64,000 bases of DNA from assembly GCA_025618425.1 (NCBI GenBank), contig CM046851.1, positions 6,507,301-6,571,300 of the forward strand, in the 5' to 3' direction. Source of the stretch: Heliocidaris tuberculata (Eukaryota; Echinodermata; Echinoidea; Camarodonta; Echinometridae). The notes beneath the pieces were generated by a model. The model was not told the origin of the DNA, did no database searches, and saw only the letters and a list, made by a program, of their open reading frames with translations. Of the stretch, positions 55,901 to 58,900 are shown one piece after another. A program made the translations under genes and the position numbers. Position 1 is the first letter of the stretch, and each line of letters opens with the position of its first letter.

Positions 55901-58900
55901 CTCTTTATTTTCTGCTTGCATCAAAGTCAACTTGGTATCAAGAGTAGATTTCCCCTGAAAGAACTTTATACTGATTTATATTTTCATGCCACTATGTACA
56001 TGTACATTGTATTCGTGCAGTGACATTTTTGTAACATTTGCTATAAACCAAAAACTCAGCCTATAAACACAAAAAATGTTTACATCCACAAAGTACATTA
56101 CAGAAAAATTATCATAAAATACAAGAATGAGTACACATTGAGCTTAGTACACAAGCATACCATATGTATTGTAATGAAAACTTTCATAAATTTTTTTCTT
56201 GCCACTTATCCTTGATAATGGTCCCACTCCTTCCTTTTCCTGTAAGCTGACACGATTAAGTGTTTCCTGCTTACAAGAACATGTGCAAGTACAGGCTAAA
56301 CATCACTGCACAAAGCACACACCAATCAGACTAAAATATGTCGTTTGCAAATAGTCATAATCTATCAAAATAATTCCCATTCCGCAAAGGACAACAGACT
56401 GTTAGTGAATAAATAAAAGTCAGTTATTGTGGTAGGTGGTACATTTTGCTAATAAAAATAGAGAAACAACATGATAATACCCCTCCTGCATGCACATTTC
56501 CTACATCTTCCTACGTGGAAGCTAGTGTAGAAAAAAATGTCTTTACTGACCAAAGACCATTTTAAAAATGCTTGAATGAATTAATTTTATGATGATAAAA
56601 CCTCTATTGAGGTATTTCACTTACATCCTTCCCCATGCTCCTTCCCACTCCCCCACCCCCCCCAAAAAAAAAGTACATGAAGGGTATTAAACATGATTTC
56701 TCAATATATCATTCAAAAGACATCAACTGCAAAATAGTACAGCCAATAAATATACTGTCAAACTGTCCTCCAACATGCTGAGGAAATAGAACCAGTGGCG
56801 GCACCAAGGGGGGGCATGTGGGGGCATTTGCCCCCCCCCCCCAGTCAGAAGCTTTGCCCCCCCAGTTGCCCCCCCAATAATTTTCGGAGTGAAAAAAAAT
56901 AAAAGGGTGGAAAATGAAAAAGAAAAGAAAAGGAAAGAAAAAAGTGAAAAAGGAATGGAGAAAAGAAGGAAAAAGAAAGAAAACGGAAACTTGGAAAGCA
57001 GTGGCGGCATCAAGGTGGGGGGGGGGGGGCATGGGGCAAATTTGTTCGCTCAGCTCGTGTAAATATCCTCATATTTGGGTAGTTTTATAGCCGAATAATT
57101 TCTGTACATTTCCACTATAATAGTGTCAAAATTTTTGCTCGCTCGCAATGTATAACTACCACCTTATTATCGGGCAGCGAGATGATCAAATGTCCTCATA
57201 TTGGGGTAGTTTTATAGCCAAATAATCATTTCTGTACATTTTCACCACAAAAAGTTTCAAAATTTTTGCCCGTTCGCAATGTATAACTACCACCTTATTA
57301 TCGAACAGCAAGATGCTCAAATGTCCTCATATCTGGGTAGTTTCATAGCCGAATATAATTTCTGTACATTTTCACGACAAAAAGTGTTCGCAATAAATAA
57401 CTACCAACTCATAATCGGGCAGCAAGATGCTCAAATGTCCTCATGCATATTGGGGTAGTTTTATAGCCGAATATGTAATTTCTGTACATTTTTACTACGA
57501 AAAATGTCAACATTTTTGCTCGCTCGCTTCGCTCGCTCGCAGTATATAACTAACACCTCTTTATAATCAGGCAGTTCAGCTACATGTGAAGATGCTCAAA
57601 ATGTCCTCATATCTGGGTAGGTTTATAGCCGAATATTCTGTACATTTTCACTACAAAATGTGTCAAAAAATTTTTTGTCCGCCCTTGCCCCAACATTTTC
57701 TTTTGCCCATTTGCCCCCCCCCACTTTAAAAATCCTGGTGCCGCCACTGAATAGAACTATGTCTACGGTATAACCTTTCAACATTGTGCAATGGTTCAAT
57801 GTTATAATGACTAGACAATGTGTTCAATACACATCGACTCATGCTGACACGTTCCAACTATAAAAATCACAGAGTAAGTTTATAGACTATTGTCTCACGC
57901 TTTATCACCTATAAACCTGGACAAAAATTAATCACATAGACAGTATTATGTAAATGCACAAGCTGCCATTATTTTGTAATACAACAAAGGGCTTGCCAAG
58001 CAGTCGTGAAAAGCATGGGTAACAGAGATTTTATCATAATTGTTTGTTACACAGGTAAATAAGAGTGTATTGGCAAGATGGAGGTTCCAATGACACATAA
58101 AAAGAGTGTAATTATTCATCATGTTTATTTGGTACAGGAAGTTACTATTCAATTTCTACTTTCTATCTTTTCTGAACTTTTGAAACTGTATCTTTGTATC
58201 TAATACCAGGTATCCATTTAACACATGGAGTGGTATTATGAAAAATATCTGATTTTCACTACACATTAGTACAAAGATGTTAATAACTGTCATTAAAAAA
58301 AAAGTTAAATTAGGACTAGTCATTTGTTTAATGTCTGTGCAAAGCTGCCAGCTAACATGTACTGTTAAACAAGACATTTACACAAGCACCAATAATAAGT
58401 GCTTATTCTGTGCTATTTCAGTTTGAAATGGCAATTTTCCTTAACTTTATAAAAAATAACAGAATATGGCCCCTGGGTGGAGAGGAGCAGTGTCGATAAT
58501 GATGCCTTGCCAAGAAATTGCACATGAAGTTTGACTGCTCCTTACCTTATGCCCAAGGAGGAAGCTCTTCACTCCTTCATCTGTGGTCATCTGGTCTGGC
58601 GTCTTCCCATCAATATTCTTCATCCTCAACGCTTGGTCAGCTCCAGGCCACTGACATAGCATGGCGCATACGCAAGGTAATCCGAACTTGGCAGCAAAGT
58701 GAAGTGCTGTTGGGAACATCGTGCTTTGCTTGCCACCTGTCCAAGAAAATAATAATGATGATAATACTAACAATATTGATATGATCTTATTAAGCCAGGG
58801 TAGCCTCAGTAGTCTTCTGAAGGCCCGGTAATCATATCATTATCCAAGCTTCTGTAGAGCTACCATGATAGGAACTCAACCATTCAAAGATTTTCTTTCT

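Larger units (their letters stand above)
49849..58545 (-). other. BCAP-like intron 4 (8.7 kb)
   Basis: Contains the AAATAAT satellite, a TIR element (53816-54162), a chain of TTAA-bounded elements (54341-55956) and a hAT element (56793-57749). 50250-53800 is plain AT-rich DNA with C/T tracts; I found no exon with matching phase and splice sites there, though I cannot exclude one. Confidence 0.6.
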
